Source of the DNA: Pseudomonas mucidolens
GTDB lineage: Bacteria > Pseudomonadota > Gammaproteobacteria > Pseudomonadales > Pseudomonadaceae
Direction of reading: 5' to 3'
NCBI RefSeq assembly: GCF_900106045.1
Contig: NZ_LT629802.1
Coordinates: 4,898,001 to 4,962,000 of the forward strand
DNA length: 64,000 bases
Part shown: positions 37,108 to 47,920 of the stretch, piece after piece
Layout of the letters: every line of letters starts with the position of its first letter
Numbering within the stretch: the stretch's first letter is position 1
Made by a program: the position numbers and the translations under genes
The notes under the pieces: model-generated
Told to the model about the DNA's origin: nothing
The model's database searches: none
Seen by the model: only the letters and a program-made list of their open reading frames with translations

Positions 37108-37908
37108 TTATTGCGCTGGCGCAGGGCTTTGAAACCGGTCCATTACCGCCAGCGGGCGAATCGCACTGAGGACCAGGCCATAGCTGAGCTTTTCATAGGT
37201 ACGAAACACCAAAAGCGTGCCCGCGTACTCTTCAGGGATCTGTACCGGCACGCCTGAGACTGTGTCGCGCACGGTTTCACCGGCTTTCGTCACGGCGAGC
37301 AGGTGCCCATCCTGCAAGCCATCACGCCGGCCCTTGTTCAGAATGACCGCATCCAGCACACCAATCCGGGTAACGCCGCGGGGTACGTCGATGATTCGTC
37401 CTGTCAGTCCGGGGGCCGGTGCAGAAACCAGCAGGGTTGAGAGATCTGGCGAGGGTTGCGCACCGACCAGGCGATCGCCCGTGCGTATCTCCTGGGTCAC
37501 CCGCAACACCGCCAAGGTGGTGACATCGCCCGCCGCCACAAAGCGCGCAGTACCGATGTCATCGAGGTTTATCCCCAGCAACTCCTGGCTGACCGGATCG
37601 GTAAAAACCTTGCCCTGGCGGACAATCGCATAGCTCGGTTGCGCGGGACTCAGAGCACCTCGCGCGTAAATGCGTTCACCGTTGGCGCCCAACACTCGCC
37701 CGGCTTGTGCGGCGACAACATAAGGTGCCGTGTCCAGCAATTGGGGGGTGTCGAGCATGCGGTTATGCAACAAAAAAACCCGGATAGCCCTTTGTGTCTG
37801 GCTGTCCAGCGGTCGCGGCGACTGTGGATAACTAGCCTTGGACGAGCCCGGCACATTGGCGGTTACGGCCTGAGCGCACAGCAGCACGATCAGTAGCGAT
37901 TTCCTCAT
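37108..37908 (-). CDS. exported protein of the PA0020 position, lacking the expected LysM domain
   Basis: A 266-residue exported protein. It starts MRKSLLIVLLCAQAVTA at 37908, after AAAGGAG. The C-terminal two thirds (RIYARGALSPAQPSYAIVRQG, LGINLDDIGTARFVAAGD) resemble the Pseudomonas protein found between dprA and def. In other species, from memory, it is about 340 residues and has a LysM peptidoglycan-binding domain just after the signal. Here the signal leads straight into SSKASYPQSPRPLDSQ and no LysM motif is seen, so that domain appears lost. Role unknown, probably envelope-related. Confidence 0.75.
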   Translation of the reverse strand: MRKSLLIVLLCAQAVTANVPGSSKASYPQSPRPLDSQTQRAIRVFLLHNRMLDTPQLLDTAPYVVAAQAGRVLGANGERIYARGALSPAQPSYAIVRQGKVFTDPVSQELLGINLDDIGTARFVAAGDVTTLAVLRVTQEIRTGDRLVGAQPSPDLSTLLVSAPAPGLTGRIIDVPRGVTRIGVLDAVILNKGRRDGLQDGHLLAVTKAGETVRDTVSGVPVQIPEEYAGTLLVFRTYEKLSYGLVLSAIRPLAVMDRFQSPAPAQ

Positions 37909-38044
37909 GGGGTCAATCTCCTTTATTATGTGTGTTCGCGTGTAACGCCAAGGCCTTCGCGGCTTGCGAGCGTTCCACACCGGCCGCCCGGGATCCTTCC
38001 CGACGCCGACTTGCCTCTACCTCACATGTGCAGCAATTACGCTT

Positions 38045-38551
38045 ATGGCTATTTTGAACATCCTCGAATTCCCGGACTCGCGTCTGCGCACTATCGCCAA
38101 ACCGGTGGCCGTAGTGGACGACAAGATTCGTCAGTTGGTCGATGACATGTTTGAAACAATGTATGAGGCCCCGGGAATTGGTCTCGCGGCGACCCAGGTC
38201 AACGTACATCTGCGTGTCGTGGTCATGGACCTGTCCGAAGATCGCAGCGAACCGCGGGTGTATATCAACCCCGAGTTCGAGCCGCTGACCGAGGAGATGG
38301 GTGAATATCAGGAAGGTTGCCTGTCGGTACCGGAGTTCTACGAGAACGTCGAGCGCCCGCTGCGCGTCAAGATCAAGGCCCTGGACCGTGACGGCAAGCC
38401 ATTCGAGTTGATTGCCGAAGACCTGTTGGCGGTGTGCATCCAGCACGAATGCGACCACCTCAACGGCAAGCTGTTTGTCGATTACCTGTCCACGCTCAAA
38501 CGCGACCGGATCAAGAAGAAGCTGGAAAAAAAGCATCGCCAGCAAGCTTGA
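38045..38551 (+). CDS. def: peptide deformylase
   Basis: A 168-residue metalloenzyme that removes the formyl group from nascent peptides. All three active-site motifs are present: [16 protein letters not shown] and QHECDHLNG. The start [15 protein letters not shown] at 38045 is used because the family begins there; the upstream extension is Pro/Leu-rich and not conserved. No strong ribosome binding site is visible. It is divergent from the gene ending the dprA group and is followed by fmt. Confidence 0.96.
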   Translation: MAILNILEFPDSRLRTIAKPVAVVDDKIRQLVDDMFETMYEAPGIGLAATQVNVHLRVVVMDLSEDRSEPRVYINPEFEPLTEEMGEYQEGCLSVPEFYENVERPLRVKIKALDRDGKPFELIAEDLLAVCIQHECDHLNGKLFVDYLSTLKRDRIKKKLEKKHRQQA

Positions 38552-38563
38552 TTCCCTTCTTTC

Positions 38564-38591
38564 AAAGGCTTGCTGCGGCAAGCCTTTTTCT
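38564..38591 (+). terminator. rho-independent terminator between def and fmt
   Basis: AAAGGCTTGC pairs exactly with GCAAGCCTTT over the four-base loop TGCG, followed by TTC and four T. It lies 13 bases after the def stop and 18 bases before the fmt start, so it could attenuate fmt or end def transcripts. Confidence 0.8.
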
Positions 38592-38608
38592 TTTGTGAGA
38601 CGTTTCCC

Positions 38609-39562
38609 ATGACCGAGCCACTGCGCATCGTTTTTGCCGGCACTCCCGAGTTTGCCGCCGAACACCTCAAGGCCCTGCTTGCCAGCCCTCATGACATCGT
38701 CGCGGTGTACACCCAGCCAGACCGTCCGGCCGGTCGTGGGCAAAAGCTGATGCCCAGCCCGGTCAAGCAACTGGCGCTGGAGAACGGCATTGCCGTGCTG
38801 CAACCGCCGACCCTGCGCAATGTGCAAGCCCAGACCGAACTGGCCGCGCTGGAAGCGGATTTACTGGTGGTGGTGGCCTACGGCTTGATCCTGCCGCAAG
38901 CGGTGCTGGATATTCCGCGCCTGGGGTGCATCAACAGCCACGCATCGCTGCTGCCACGCTGGCGCGGCGCGGCGCCGATCCAGCGCGCCGTCGAAGCCGG
39001 AGACAACGAAAGCGGTGTGACGGTGATGCGCATGGAAGCCGGCCTGGATACCGGACCGATGCTGCTGAAAGTCACCACGCCGATCACCGCCGAAGACACC
39101 GGCGGCAGCCTGCACGACCGCCTGGCCGAAATGGGCCCGCCCGCCGTGATCCAGGCCATTGCCGGCCTGGCCGCAGGCACCTTGCAAGGTGAAGTGCAGG
39201 ACGACAACCTGGCCACCTACGCCCACAAACTGAACAAAGACGAAGCGCGCATCGACTGGAGCCGCCCGGCCGTAGAGCTGGAACGCCTGGTGCGCGCGTT
39301 CAACCCGTGGCCGATTTGCCACAGCAGCCTCAATGGCGAAGCCTTGAAAGTCCTCGCAGCCAACTTGGCCGAAGGCAAGGGCGCGCCCGGTGAAATCATC
39401 GGCGCCAGCAAGGATGGCCTGTTGGTGGCTTGCGGCGACCAGGCGTTATGCCTGACCCGTCTGCAATTACCTGGCGGCAAGGCGCTGAACTTCAGCGACG
39501 TGTTCAACAGTCGCCGGGAAAAATTTGCCGTGGGCACGCGCCTGGGAGCGACCGCCCAATGA
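38609..39562 (+). CDS. fmt: methionyl-tRNA formyltransferase
   Basis: A 317-residue enzyme that formylates initiator Met-tRNA using 10-formyltetrahydrofolate. The N-terminal domain contains [12 protein letters not shown] and the catalytic stretch [19 protein letters not shown], with Asn, His and a later Asp in [11 protein letters not shown]. The start at 38609 follows the def-fmt terminator; the frame from 38570 overlaps the hairpin. The stop overlaps the rsmB ATG (ATGA). Confidence 0.97.
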   Translation: MTEPLRIVFAGTPEFAAEHLKALLASPHDIVAVYTQPDRPAGRGQKLMPSPVKQLALENGIAVLQPPTLRNVQAQTELAALEADLLVVVAYGLILPQAVLDIPRLGCINSHASLLPRWRGAAPIQRAVEAGDNESGVTVMRMEAGLDTGPMLLKVTTPITAEDTGGSLHDRLAEMGPPAVIQAIAGLAAGTLQGEVQDDNLATYAHKLNKDEARIDWSRPAVELERLVRAFNPWPICHSSLNGEALKVLAANLAEGKGAPGEIIGASKDGLLVACGDQALCLTRLQLPGGKALNFSDVFNSRREKFAVGTRLGATAQ

Positions 39563-40869
39563 ACCCACGTCTGGCCGCCGCCAAGGCCCTGGCCGCCGTG
39601 CTCAACGGCAAGGCCTCCCTCAACAGCTCGTTGCCAACCCAGCTGGATAAAGTCGAAGAGCGTGATCGCGGCTTTACCCAGGACCTGGCGTTTGGCACCG
39701 CCCGCTGGCAGCCGCGTTTGTCGGCGCTGGCGGCCAAGCTGCTGCAAAAACCCTTCAAGGCCGCCGATGCCGACGTCGAGGCGCTGCTGCTGGTTGGCCT
39801 TTATCAATTGCTCTACACCCGCGTGCCGGCCCACGCCGCCATCGGTGAAACCGTCGGTTGCGCCGACAAGTTGAAAAAACCCTGGGCCAAAGCCTTGCTC
39901 AACGCTGTACTGCGCCGCGCCCAGCGTGAGAGTGAAACGTTGCTGGCCGAGCTGGAACACGATCCGATGGTACGTACTGCGCATCCACGCTGGCTGCAAA
40001 AGTCCCTGAAAGCTTTCTGGCCCGAGCATTGGGAAGCGATCTGCGCGGCCAACAATGCTCATCCGCCGATGATTCTGCGGGTCAACCGCCGTCATCAGAG
40101 CCGCGCGGCCTATCTGCAGTTGTTGGCAGACGCCGGTATCCAGGCCGCTGCCTGCGCGTACAGCCAGGACGGTATCGTCCTCGAGGCCGCGGCTGATGTG
40201 CGCAGCCTCCCGGGTTTTGCCGAAGGCTGGATCAGCGTGCAGGACGAAGCCGCGCAACTCGCCGCCGAACTGCTCGACCTGGCCCCCGGCCAACGGGTGC
40301 TCGACGCGTGCTGCGCACCCGGTGGCAAGACGTGTCACATCATGGAAGTCGAACCCGGCCTGGCCGGCGTCGTGGCGGTGGACCTGGAAGCCAAGCGCCT
40401 GGTGCGGGTGCGGGAAAATCTCGCCCGCCTGGGCCTGAGCGCCGAGTTGATCGCGGCCGACGGGCGCGACACGGCTACCTGGTGGGATGGCAAACCCTTC
40501 CAGCGCATCCTGTTGGACGCACCGTGTTCGGCCACCGGCGTGATCCGCCGCCACCCGGACATCAAACTGACCCGCCAACCCGACGACATCGCCGCCCTGG
40601 CGCTGCTGCAAGGTGAGTTGCTGGATGCCTTGTGGCCCACGCTGGAAGTCGGTGGCATTCTGCTCTACGCCACCTGCTCGACTTTGCCGACCGAAAATAC
40701 CGAGGTGATCGAGGCCTTCCTCGCCCGCACCAGCGGCGCACGGGAGCTGGACCTCGCCACGACTGCCGGCATCAAGCAGCCCCACGGTCGCCAATTGCTG
40801 GCGCAGGAAGGCGGGCATGATGGTTTCTACTACGCCAAACTGATCAAAATTGCCGCTGCACGCGGTTGA
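39559..40869 (+). CDS. rsmB: 16S rRNA (cytosine-967 C5) methyltransferase
   Basis: A 436-residue methyltransferase. An N-terminal NusB-like domain (residues 1-140) is followed by a SAM-dependent domain with [16 protein letters not shown], the catalytic Cys in [15 protein letters not shown], and [14 protein letters not shown]. The start [17 protein letters not shown] at 39559 overlaps the fmt stop by four bases. It is part of the def-fmt-rsmB-trkA run. Confidence 0.96.
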   Translation: MNPRLAAAKALAAVLNGKASLNSSLPTQLDKVEERDRGFTQDLAFGTARWQPRLSALAAKLLQKPFKAADADVEALLLVGLYQLLYTRVPAHAAIGETVGCADKLKKPWAKALLNAVLRRAQRESETLLAELEHDPMVRTAHPRWLQKSLKAFWPEHWEAICAANNAHPPMILRVNRRHQSRAAYLQLLADAGIQAAACAYSQDGIVLEAAADVRSLPGFAEGWISVQDEAAQLAAELLDLAPGQRVLDACCAPGGKTCHIMEVEPGLAGVVAVDLEAKRLVRVRENLARLGLSAELIAADGRDTATWWDGKPFQRILLDAPCSATGVIRRHPDIKLTRQPDDIAALALLQGELLDALWPTLEVGGILLYATCSTLPTENTEVIEAFLARTSGARELDLATTAGIKQPHGRQLLAQEGGHDGFYYAKLIKIAAARG

Positions 40870-40892
40870 ATGGTTTTTAAGGGAGTGACCGG

Positions 40893-42266
40893 ATGAAAAT
40901 CATCATCCTCGGCGCAGGGCAGGTCGGCGGTACGCTGGCCGAGCATTTGGCCAGTGAAGCAAACGACATCACTGTGGTCGACACCGACGCCGAGCGCCTG
41001 CGTGGCCTGGGCGATCGCCTGGACATCCGCACGGTCCAGGGTCGCGCCTCGTTCCCGACGGTATTGCGCCAGGCCGGCGCCGACGACGCCGACATGCTGG
41101 TGGCCGTGACCAACAGTGACGAGACCAATATGGTCGCCTGCCAAGTGGCTCATACGCTGTTCCACACCCCGACCAAAATTGCCCGGGTGCGTGAAGCGGC
41201 CTACCTGACCCGCGCCGGTCTGTTCGATAACGATGCGATCCCGGTCGACGTGCTGATCAGCCCCGAGCAGGTGGTCACCCATTACATCAAGCGCCTGATC
41301 GAGATTCCCGGCGCCCTGCAGGTGATCGATTTCGCCGAGGGCAAGGCGCAATTGGTGGCGGTCAAGGCGTACTACGGCGGGCCGCTGGTCGGTCAGCAAC
41401 TGCGCCAGCTACGCGAGCACATGCCGAATGTGGAAACCCGAGTCGCGGCGATTTTCCGTCGCGACCGACCGATCCTGCCCCAGGGCGATACGGTGATCGA
41501 AGCCGACGACGAGGTCTTCTTCATCGCCGCCAAGGCCAATATTCGTGCAGTGATGAGCGAAATGCGCCGGCTCGACGAGAGCTACAAGCGCATCGTCATC
41601 GCCGGTGGCGGGCAGATCGGCGAACGCTTGGCCGAGGCCATCGAAAGCCGCTATCAGGTCAAGATCATCGAGATGAACGCGGCGCGCTGCCGCTACTTGT
41701 CCGACACCCTCGACAGCACCGTGGTGCTGCAAGGCAGCGCCTCGGACCGCGATCTGTTGATGGAAGAAAACATCGCCGACGCCGATATCTTCCTGGCACT
41801 GACCAACGATGACGAAGCCAACATCATGTCGTCGCTGCTGGCCAAGCGGTTGGGGGCAAAGAAGGTGATGACCATCATCAACAACCCGGCCTATGTCGAC
41901 CTGATCCAGGGCGGCGACATCGATATCGCCATCAGCCCGCAGTTGGCGACCATCGGTACGCTGCTCGCGCACGTGCGTCGCGGCGACATCGTCAGCGTGC
42001 ACTCGCTGCGTCGGGGCGCGGCGGAAGCCATCGAGGCGATTGCCCACGGCGACTCGAAGTCGAGCAAGGTGATCGGCAAGGCGATCCGCGACATTGGCCT
42101 GCCGCCTGGGACAACCATCGGCGCGATCATTCGTGATGAAGAGGTGATCATCGCCCACGACGACACGAAGATCGCCACGGGGGACCATGTGATTCTGTTC
42201 CTTGTGGATAAAAAACATATCCGCGACGTGGAGAAGTTGTTCCACGTGGGCTTGAGCTTTTTCTGA
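40893..42266 (+). CDS. trkA: Trk potassium uptake regulatory subunit TrkA
   Basis: A 457-residue cytoplasmic NAD-binding protein that gates the Trk potassium channel. It has two Rossmann domains, each with a GxGxxG loop ([15 protein letters not shown] and [15 protein letters not shown]), each followed by a TrkA-C domain. A GGGAGTGACC sequence precedes the ATG. No trkH or trkG is nearby. It follows rsmB, as in other gammaproteobacteria. Confidence 0.96.
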   Translation: MKIIILGAGQVGGTLAEHLASEANDITVVDTDAERLRGLGDRLDIRTVQGRASFPTVLRQAGADDADMLVAVTNSDETNMVACQVAHTLFHTPTKIARVREAAYLTRAGLFDNDAIPVDVLISPEQVVTHYIKRLIEIPGALQVIDFAEGKAQLVAVKAYYGGPLVGQQLRQLREHMPNVETRVAAIFRRDRPILPQGDTVIEADDEVFFIAAKANIRAVMSEMRRLDESYKRIVIAGGGQIGERLAEAIESRYQVKIIEMNAARCRYLSDTLDSTVVLQGSASDRDLLMEENIADADIFLALTNDDEANIMSSLLAKRLGAKKVMTIINNPAYVDLIQGGDIDIAISPQLATIGTLLAHVRRGDIVSVHSLRRGAAEAIEAIAHGDSKSSKVIGKAIRDIGLPPGTTIGAIIRDEEVIIAHDDTKIATGDHVILFLVDKKHIRDVEKLFHVGLSFF

Positions 42267-42282
42267 TCAACCGGAGTGACCC

Positions 42283-42594
42283 ATGCTCGATTCCCTGGAA
42301 AAAATGCTCGCCAAGGGCGTGGATAACGCGCTGTTGCGGTTTGGCCTGGGTAAGGGTTACCTGGACCTGAAGGACGACGCCCGGGCTGTCGAACACCTAC
42401 AGAAGTGCGTCGAGTTCGACCCGAAGTATTCGGCGGCGTGGAAGCTGCTGGGCAAGGCGCAGCTGGGGCTCGGAGATAGTGCTGCAGCGCGGCTGGCATG
42501 GGAGAAGGGCATTGAAGCGGCCCAGGCCCATGGCGACAAGCAGGCCGAAAAAGAGATGACTGTATTTCTGAAGAAGCTGGCCAAACAACTGTAG
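42283..42594 (+). CDS. small TPR-repeat protein
   Basis: A 103-residue protein with about two tetratricopeptide repeats (ALLRFGLGKGYLDLKDDARAVEH, then AAWKLLGKAQLGLGDSAAARL). Such proteins are scaffolds; no partner is known. It lies 16 bases after trkA and is probably in the same transcript. Its TAG stop is part of the REPIN that begins at 42590, so the C-terminus ends inside the repeat. Confidence 0.85.
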   Translation: MLDSLEKMLAKGVDNALLRFGLGKGYLDLKDDARAVEHLQKCVEFDPKYSAAWKLLGKAQLGLGDSAAARLAWEKGIEAAQAHGDKQAEKEMTVFLKKLAKQL

Positions 42595-42690
42595 GAGCGA
42601 GCGTGCTCGCGAAGATCGTTAACGATGACGCGTACAGACTGAATGTACGCGGTGCTCTTGAGTTCTTCGCGAGCACGCTCGCTGCTACAG
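42590..42690. repeat. REPIN after the TPR gene
   Basis: TGTAGGAGCGAGCGTGCTCG on the left is answered by CGAGCACGCTCGCTGCTACA on the right. The spacer holds ATCGTTAACGATGACGCG, shared with other copies. The arm has CGTG in place of CTTG, and the change is matched on the other arm, so pairing is kept. Confidence 0.88.
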
Positions 42691-42724
42691 GGTGATCATT
42701 CACACAGAGCGAGCAGGGTGACGC

Positions 42725-43612
42725 TCAATACCACCGCGCCTCACCCGGCGGGCGTTTCTTGAAGCGTTTCATGCTCCACATGTACTGGCTCGGATACGCC
42801 CCCACATAGCGCTCCACCACTTTGCTCATCGCCGCGCATGAGGTGGCGGTGTCGGTGCTGTACATGTCCTCCGGCGCCGCTTCCAGAATCACTTTGTAGC
42901 CGGAACCGTCCGGCAGTCGCAGGGCGTGCAGGAACACCCCAACCGCCTTGCCGCCGGCCAACATATTCGGTACGAATTTGCTGGTCAGCGCCTGAGTGGC
43001 AAAGAACGGTACGAAAATCCCGGCCGATTCCGCAGGCTCCGGATCCGCCGGAATCCCCACCTGACCGCCTTTACGCACTTCCTTGATGACGCTGAGAATG
43101 CCTTCCTTGGTGGAAGCCGCCACGCGATTGCCCAGTTGTACCCGCTGCTTGCGCAGCAGTTCGTCCACCGCCTTGAGCTTGGGTGGACGATAGAAAATGA
43201 TCGGTTTGCATTGGCTGCAATAGAAGTGGTTCAGCACTTCCCAGTTGCCCAGGTGGCTGGTGATGCCGACCACGCCTTTGCCCGAGGCCAGGGCTTCGTG
43301 CAGCACTTCCAGGCCTTCGACTTCACGCACCAGGTCGATGGAGCGCTGGGCCGGCCAGATCCAGGCGCAGGCGCTTTCGGTCAGTGACTTGCCGATGTCC
43401 ATCAGGCTCTGGCCCGCAAGACGCTCGCGCTCGGCCGGATCCATCTCCGGAAAACATTTGGACAGGTTGATCCGCACCGTGTCGCGGGAACGGTTGGGGG
43501 TTTTCCACATGATCCAGCCAATCGCCGTGCCGACTGCCTGGACAGCGCGCCAGGGCAACAGGGCAAACAACCGAAGAGCGCCTACCAGCAAGGCGCCTTT
43601 AAACTTTTCCAC
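42725..43612 (-). CDS. lpxL: lipid A biosynthesis lauroyl-type acyltransferase
   Basis: A 295-residue HtrB/LpxL-family inner-membrane enzyme that adds a secondary acyl chain to lipid A. The catalytic HX4E motif is SHLGNWEVL. The N-terminus has a hydrophobic anchor (LLVGALRLFALLPWRAV). The start is GTG at 43612 with AGGAGTG five bases before it. The orthologue in P. aeruginosa (PA0011, from memory) adds a 2-hydroxylaurate or laurate chain. The symbol is family-level only. Confidence 0.9.
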   Translation of the reverse strand: MEKFKGALLVGALRLFALLPWRAVQAVGTAIGWIMWKTPNRSRDTVRINLSKCFPEMDPAERERLAGQSLMDIGKSLTESACAWIWPAQRSIDLVREVEGLEVLHEALASGKGVVGITSHLGNWEVLNHFYCSQCKPIIFYRPPKLKAVDELLRKQRVQLGNRVAASTKEGILSVIKEVRKGGQVGIPADPEPAESAGIFVPFFATQALTSKFVPNMLAGGKAVGVFLHALRLPDGSGYKVILEAAPEDMYSTDTATSCAAMSKVVERYVGAYPSQYMWSMKRFKKRPPGEARWY

Positions 43613-43653
43613 AGGTCACTCCTGAAGTTGTGCGGTGCGCAAAGTGCGCCATT

Positions 43654-44211
43654 CTAACCGGCGTTGGCCAAGTCCGCGTAACGGTCACAGTCCTGGGTGT
43701 GGTCCATGACCATGCCCGAGGCCTGCATGAACGCGTAGCAGATGGTCGGCCCGACGAAAGTGAAGCCGGCTTTTTTCAGCGCGCGACTCATGGCTTCAGC
43801 CTCTGGCGTGATGGCCGGGACTTCACTGCGATCCTTGAAATGATTGACCTTGGGCACGTCGCCGACAAACGCCCAGAGCCATCCCACCGGATCCTCCAGC
43901 GCCAGCCAGGCCGCGGCATTGCGTCGGGTGGCGTTGAGTTTCAAGCGGTTGCGCACAATGCCCGGATCCTGCATCAACAGCTCGATCTCGGCATCGCTCA
44001 ACCGCGCCAACCGCTGCGCATCAAAACCGAACAAGACCTTTCGATAATGCTCGCGTTTGCGTAAAACGGTGATCCACGACAGGCCCGCCTGGAACCCTTC
44101 GAGCAAAAGCAGTTCAAACAAACCCTGCGCATCGCGCAGCGGCGTTCCCCACTCCTGATCGTGATAAGCCATGTACAGCGGATCTTCAGAACACCAAAAG
44201 CAGCGTGGCAT
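43654..44211 (-). CDS. tag: DNA-3-methyladenine glycosylase I
   Basis: A 185-residue base-excision enzyme that removes 3-methyladenine. The zinc-snap ligands are visible: Cys4 in MPRCFWC, His17 in AYHDQEWG, and the late His-Cys pair in HTQDCDRY. The start at 44211 is fixed by this motif; the same frame runs on upstream to 44937 antisense to glyQ, which is not coding. It is divergent from glyQ. Confidence 0.96.
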   Translation of the reverse strand: MPRCFWCSEDPLYMAYHDQEWGTPLRDAQGLFELLLLEGFQAGLSWITVLRKREHYRKVLFGFDAQRLARLSDAEIELLMQDPGIVRNRLKLNATRRNAAAWLALEDPVGWLWAFVGDVPKVNHFKDRSEVPAITPEAEAMSRALKKAGFTFVGPTICYAFMQASGMVMDHTQDCDRYADLANAG

Positions 44212-44292
44212 AAGGCTCCAGGGAGTAGTGGCGGGGCCGAATCGGGTATACTCCCGCTCTTTAAATCGCAGCCCAAGTAACAGGTGAATTTC

Positions 44293-45246
44293 GTGAGCCA
44301 GCCTACGCCAGCCGTGCGTACCTTCCAAGACTTGATCCTCGCCCTCCAGCAATACTGGGCAGAGCAAGGTTGTGTGGTACTTCAGCCCTACGATATGGAA
44401 GTAGGCGCCGGCACTTTCCACACCGCTACATTCCTGCGGGCCATCGGCCCGGAAACCTGGAACGCCGCTTATGTGCAGCCCAGTCGTCGCCCGACTGACG
44501 GCCGCTACGGTGAAAACCCAAATCGCCTGCAGCACTACTACCAGTTCCAGGTGGTCTTGAAGCCTAACCCGGACAACTTCCAGGAGCTGTACCTGGGCTC
44601 GCTGAAACATGTCGGCCTGGACCCGCTGGTCCACGACATCCGTTTCGTCGAAGACAACTGGGAATCGCCAACCCTCGGCGCCTGGGGCCTGGGTTGGGAA
44701 GTCTGGCTCAACGGCATGGAAGTGACTCAGTTCACCTACTTCCAGCAGGCGGGCGGCATCGAATGCTACCCGGTGACCGGCGAGATCACCTACGGCCTCG
44801 AGCGCCTGGCCATGTACCTGCAGGGCGTGGATTCGGTCTACGACCTGGTGTGGGCTGACGGTCCGTTCGGCAAAGTCACCTATGGCGATGTGTTCCACCA
44901 GAACGAAGTGGAGCAATCGACCTATAACTTCGAACACGCCAACGTCGACAAGCTGTTCGAACTATTCGATTTCTACGAAAGCGAAGCCAAGCGCCTGATC
45001 GAACTGGATCAGCCGCTGCCGTTGCCAAGCTACGAAATGGTCTTGAAGGCATCCCATACCTTCAACCTGCTGGATGCCCGTCGTGCCATCTCGGTCACCG
45101 CGCGCCAGCAATACATTCTGCGTGTACGCACCCTGGCGCGTTCCGTCGCCCAAGCCTACCTGCTGGCTCGCGCCAAGCTGGGCTTCCCGATGGCAACCCC
45201 GGACCTGCGTGATGAAGTGTTGGCTAAGCTGGAGGCTGCACAATGA
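44293..45246 (+). CDS. glyQ: glycyl-tRNA synthetase alpha subunit
   Basis: A 317-residue class II synthetase subunit that activates glycine. It starts [19 protein letters not shown] at a GTG at 44293; a GTG at 44284 adds three residues and is less likely, because the family begins MSQ. Class II motif stretches are [17 protein letters not shown] and [16 protein letters not shown]. The stop overlaps the glyS ATG (ATGA). Confidence 0.97.
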   Translation: MSQPTPAVRTFQDLILALQQYWAEQGCVVLQPYDMEVGAGTFHTATFLRAIGPETWNAAYVQPSRRPTDGRYGENPNRLQHYYQFQVVLKPNPDNFQELYLGSLKHVGLDPLVHDIRFVEDNWESPTLGAWGLGWEVWLNGMEVTQFTYFQQAGGIECYPVTGEITYGLERLAMYLQGVDSVYDLVWADGPFGKVTYGDVFHQNEVEQSTYNFEHANVDKLFELFDFYESEAKRLIELDQPLPLPSYEMVLKASHTFNLLDARRAISVTARQQYILRVRTLARSVAQAYLLARAKLGFPMATPDLRDEVLAKLEAAQ

Positions 45247-47297
45247 GTGCTCAAGATTTCCTGGTTGAACTGGGTACCGAAGAGCTGCCACCCAAGGCCC
45301 TCAACACCCTGGCCGATGCGTTCCTGGCCGGGATCGAAAAAGGCCTGCAAAGCGCCGGCCTGAAGTTTGAAGCGAAGCATGTCTACGCCGCGCCGCGCCG
45401 CCTGGCTGTGCTGCTGACCGCGCTGGAAACCCAGCAACCGGACCGCAACATCAACCTCGACGGCCCGCCACGCCAGGCCGCGTTCGATGCCGAAGGCAAT
45501 CCGACCCAGGCCGCTCTTGGTTTCGCCAAGAAGTGCGGCGTCGAGCTGAGCGAAATCGACCAGAGCGGCCCGAAACTGCGTTTCAGCCAAGTCATCAAGG
45601 GCAAGCCAACCGCCAGCCTGTTGCCGACCATCGTTGAAGACTCGCTGAACGACCTGCCGATTCCCAAGCGCATGCGTTGGGGTGCCCGCAAGGAAGAGTT
45701 CGTGCGTCCGACCCAATGGCTGGTCATGCTGCTGGGCGATCAGGTGGTCGACTGCACCATCCTCGCCCAGCAGTCCGGACGCGATTCGCGTGGTCACCGC
45801 TTCCATCACCCGCAAAGCGTGCGCATCACTTCGCCGGCCAACTACCTCAATGATCTGCGCGCCGCGTACGTGCTGGCGGATGCCAATGAACGTCGCGAAC
45901 TGATCAGCAAGCGCACCGAAGAGCTGGCCCGCCTGCAGGAAGGCACCGCCATCGTGCCGCCAAGCCTGCTCGACGAAGTCACCGCGCTGGTTGAGTGGCC
46001 GGTGCCGCTGGTGTGTTCGTTCGAAGAGCGTTTCCTCGATGTGCCGCAAGAAGCCCTGATCACCACCATGCAGGACAACCAGAAGTATTTCTGCCTGCTG
46101 GATGTCGACGGCAAATTGCTGCCACGCTTTATCACCGTGGCCAACATCGAAAGCAAAGACCCGCAGCAAATCATCGCCGGTAACGAAAAAGTCGTTCGCC
46201 CGCGCCTGACCGATGCCGAGTTTTTCTTCAAGCAAGACAAGAAGCAGAAGCTGGAAGACTTCAACCTGCGCCTGCAAAACGTGGTGTTCCAGGAAAAACT
46301 GGGCAGCGTCTATGACAAGGCCGTGCGGGTTTCCAAGCTGGCGGCCTACATCGCGCCACGCATTGGTGGCGATGCCGCCTGGGCTACGCGCGCAGGCCTG
46401 CTGTCGAAATGCGACCTGGCCACCGAAATGGTCGGCGAGTTCCCGGAGATGCAGGGTGTTGCCGGTTACTACTACGCCCTCAATGACGGTGAGCCGGACG
46501 ACGTCGCGCTGGCGCTGAACGAGCAGTACATGCCACGCGGCGCTGGCGCCGAACTGCCGAGCACCCTCACCGGTGCGGCCGTGGCGATTGCCGACAAGCT
46601 GGATACCCTGGTGGGTATCTTCGGCATCGGCATGTTGCCCACCGGCAGCAAGGACCCCTACGCCCTGCGCCGTGCGGCCCTTGGCGTGCTGCGAATCCTG
46701 ATCGACAAGCAACTGGACCTCGACCTGACCCAGGCCGTGGTGTTCGCTGTCGGCCAGTTCGGGGCCAAGGTCAAGCAAGCCGGCCTGGCCGAGCAAGTGC
46801 TGGAGTTCGTGTTCGACCGCCTGCGCGCGCGTTACGAAGACGAAGGCGTCGACGTCGCGGTCTACCTCTCGGTACGGGCCCTGCAACCGGGTTCGGCGTT
46901 GGACTTTGATCAACGCGTGCAAGCCGTACAGGCGTTTCGCAAGTTGCCGGAAGCCGATGCACTGGCCGCCGTGAACAAGCGTGTGTCGAACCTGTTGAGC
47001 AAAGCCGACAACCTCGGTTCGGCCGACGTTGACCCAGGCCTGTTTGCCGATGCCAAGGAGTTCTCGCTGAACTCGGCTATCGCCAAGGCCGAGAACGCGG
47101 TGAAGCCGCTGATCGCCGAACGCAGCTACGCCGAAGCCCTCGCGCGCCTGGCCACCTTGCGTGAACCGGTGGATGCGTTCTTCGAGGCCGTGATGATCAA
47201 CGCCGAAGACGCGAACGTACGGAAAAACCGCTACGCCATGCTGGCACGTCTGCGCGGGTTGTTTATCAACATCGCTGACATTTCCGTACTGGGCTGA
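45243..47297 (+). CDS. glyS: glycyl-tRNA synthetase beta subunit
   Basis: The 684-residue tRNA-binding subunit of the alpha2beta2 synthetase. It starts [20 protein letters not shown], the family hallmark. It also contains the HD-like stretch and a C-terminal anticodon-binding (DALR-like) domain. It is translationally coupled to glyQ by a four-base overlap. It is followed after two bases by gmhB. Confidence 0.97.
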   Translation: MSAQDFLVELGTEELPPKALNTLADAFLAGIEKGLQSAGLKFEAKHVYAAPRRLAVLLTALETQQPDRNINLDGPPRQAAFDAEGNPTQAALGFAKKCGVELSEIDQSGPKLRFSQVIKGKPTASLLPTIVEDSLNDLPIPKRMRWGARKEEFVRPTQWLVMLLGDQVVDCTILAQQSGRDSRGHRFHHPQSVRITSPANYLNDLRAAYVLADANERRELISKRTEELARLQEGTAIVPPSLLDEVTALVEWPVPLVCSFEERFLDVPQEALITTMQDNQKYFCLLDVDGKLLPRFITVANIESKDPQQIIAGNEKVVRPRLTDAEFFFKQDKKQKLEDFNLRLQNVVFQEKLGSVYDKAVRVSKLAAYIAPRIGGDAAWATRAGLLSKCDLATEMVGEFPEMQGVAGYYYALNDGEPDDVALALNEQYMPRGAGAELPSTLTGAAVAIADKLDTLVGIFGIGMLPTGSKDPYALRRAALGVLRILIDKQLDLDLTQAVVFAVGQFGAKVKQAGLAEQVLEFVFDRLRARYEDEGVDVAVYLSVRALQPGSALDFDQRVQAVQAFRKLPEADALAAVNKRVSNLLSKADNLGSADVDPGLFADAKEFSLNSAIAKAENAVKPLIAERSYAEALARLATLREPVDAFFEAVMINAEDANVRKNRYAMLARLRGLFINIADISVLG

Positions 47298-47299
47298 AC

Positions 47300-47836
47300 A
47301 TGTTGAAACTGCTGATTCTCGATCGGGACGGGGTGATCAATTACGACTCCGACGCTTACATCAAATCGGTGGAGGAATGGATTCCACTGCCCGGCTCGAT
47401 CGAGGCCATCGCGCAGTTAAGCAAGGCCGGCTGGACAGTGGCCGTCGCCACTAACCAGTCCGGCATCGCCCGCGGCTACTACGACCTCGCCACCCTGGAC
47501 GCCATGCACGCGCGCTTGCGCACGTTGGTGGCCGAGCAGGGCGGTGAGCTCGGGTTGGTGGTTTATTGCCCACACGGGCCGGACGAAGGCTGCGATTGCC
47601 GTAAGCCGAAACCCGGCATGCTGAAAACCATTGCAAAACATTACAATGTTCCGTTGACGGGCCTATGGTTCGTCGGGGACAGTCTCGGTGACCTGGAGGC
47701 GGCCAAGACCGTCGACTCACAGCCAGTTTTGGTAAAAACCGGGAAAGGCGAAAAGACCCAGGGCAAAACCCTGCCGGCGGGCACCTTGATTTTTGACGAT
47801 CTGGCGGCGGTTGCCGCTGAACTTATCAACACATAG
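47300..47836 (+). CDS. gmhB: D-glycero-beta-D-manno-heptose 1,7-bisphosphate 7-phosphatase
   Basis: A 178-residue HAD phosphatase for the LPS heptose precursor. Motif I is LILDRDGVINYDSD, with Asp8 and Asp10. The zinc-binding cysteine cluster characteristic of GmhB is seen in YCPHGPDEGCDCRKPKPGM, and GDSLGDLEAA is motif IV. It is encoded two bases after glyS. Confidence 0.94.
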   Translation: MLKLLILDRDGVINYDSDAYIKSVEEWIPLPGSIEAIAQLSKAGWTVAVATNQSGIARGYYDLATLDAMHARLRTLVAEQGGELGLVVYCPHGPDEGCDCRKPKPGMLKTIAKHYNVPLTGLWFVGDSLGDLEAAKTVDSQPVLVKTGKGEKTQGKTLPAGTLIFDDLAAVAAELINT

Positions 47837-47920
47837 CAGCCCTTCTGACTTCCTGACCAAGGACTGTTCGGGAGCGCGCTTTTAACAGGCGGGCCTTGCC
47901 CCGCAACGGTAAATGCCGCC

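Noticed and set aside
39217..40818. Open frame of 533 codons on the minus strand
   Set aside because: It is antisense to fmt/rsmB with no domain or start signal.
42238..42253. parS-like TGTTCCACGTGGGCTT in the end of trkA
   Set aside because: One arm carries four mismatches, so the palindrome is lost.
44212..44937. N-terminal extension of the tag frame
   Set aside because: The zinc-binding MPRCFWC start fixes Tag at 44211; the extension is antisense to glyQ.
45156..46922. Open frame of 588 codons on the minus strand
   Set aside because: It lies antisense to glyS, which is unmistakable on the other strand.
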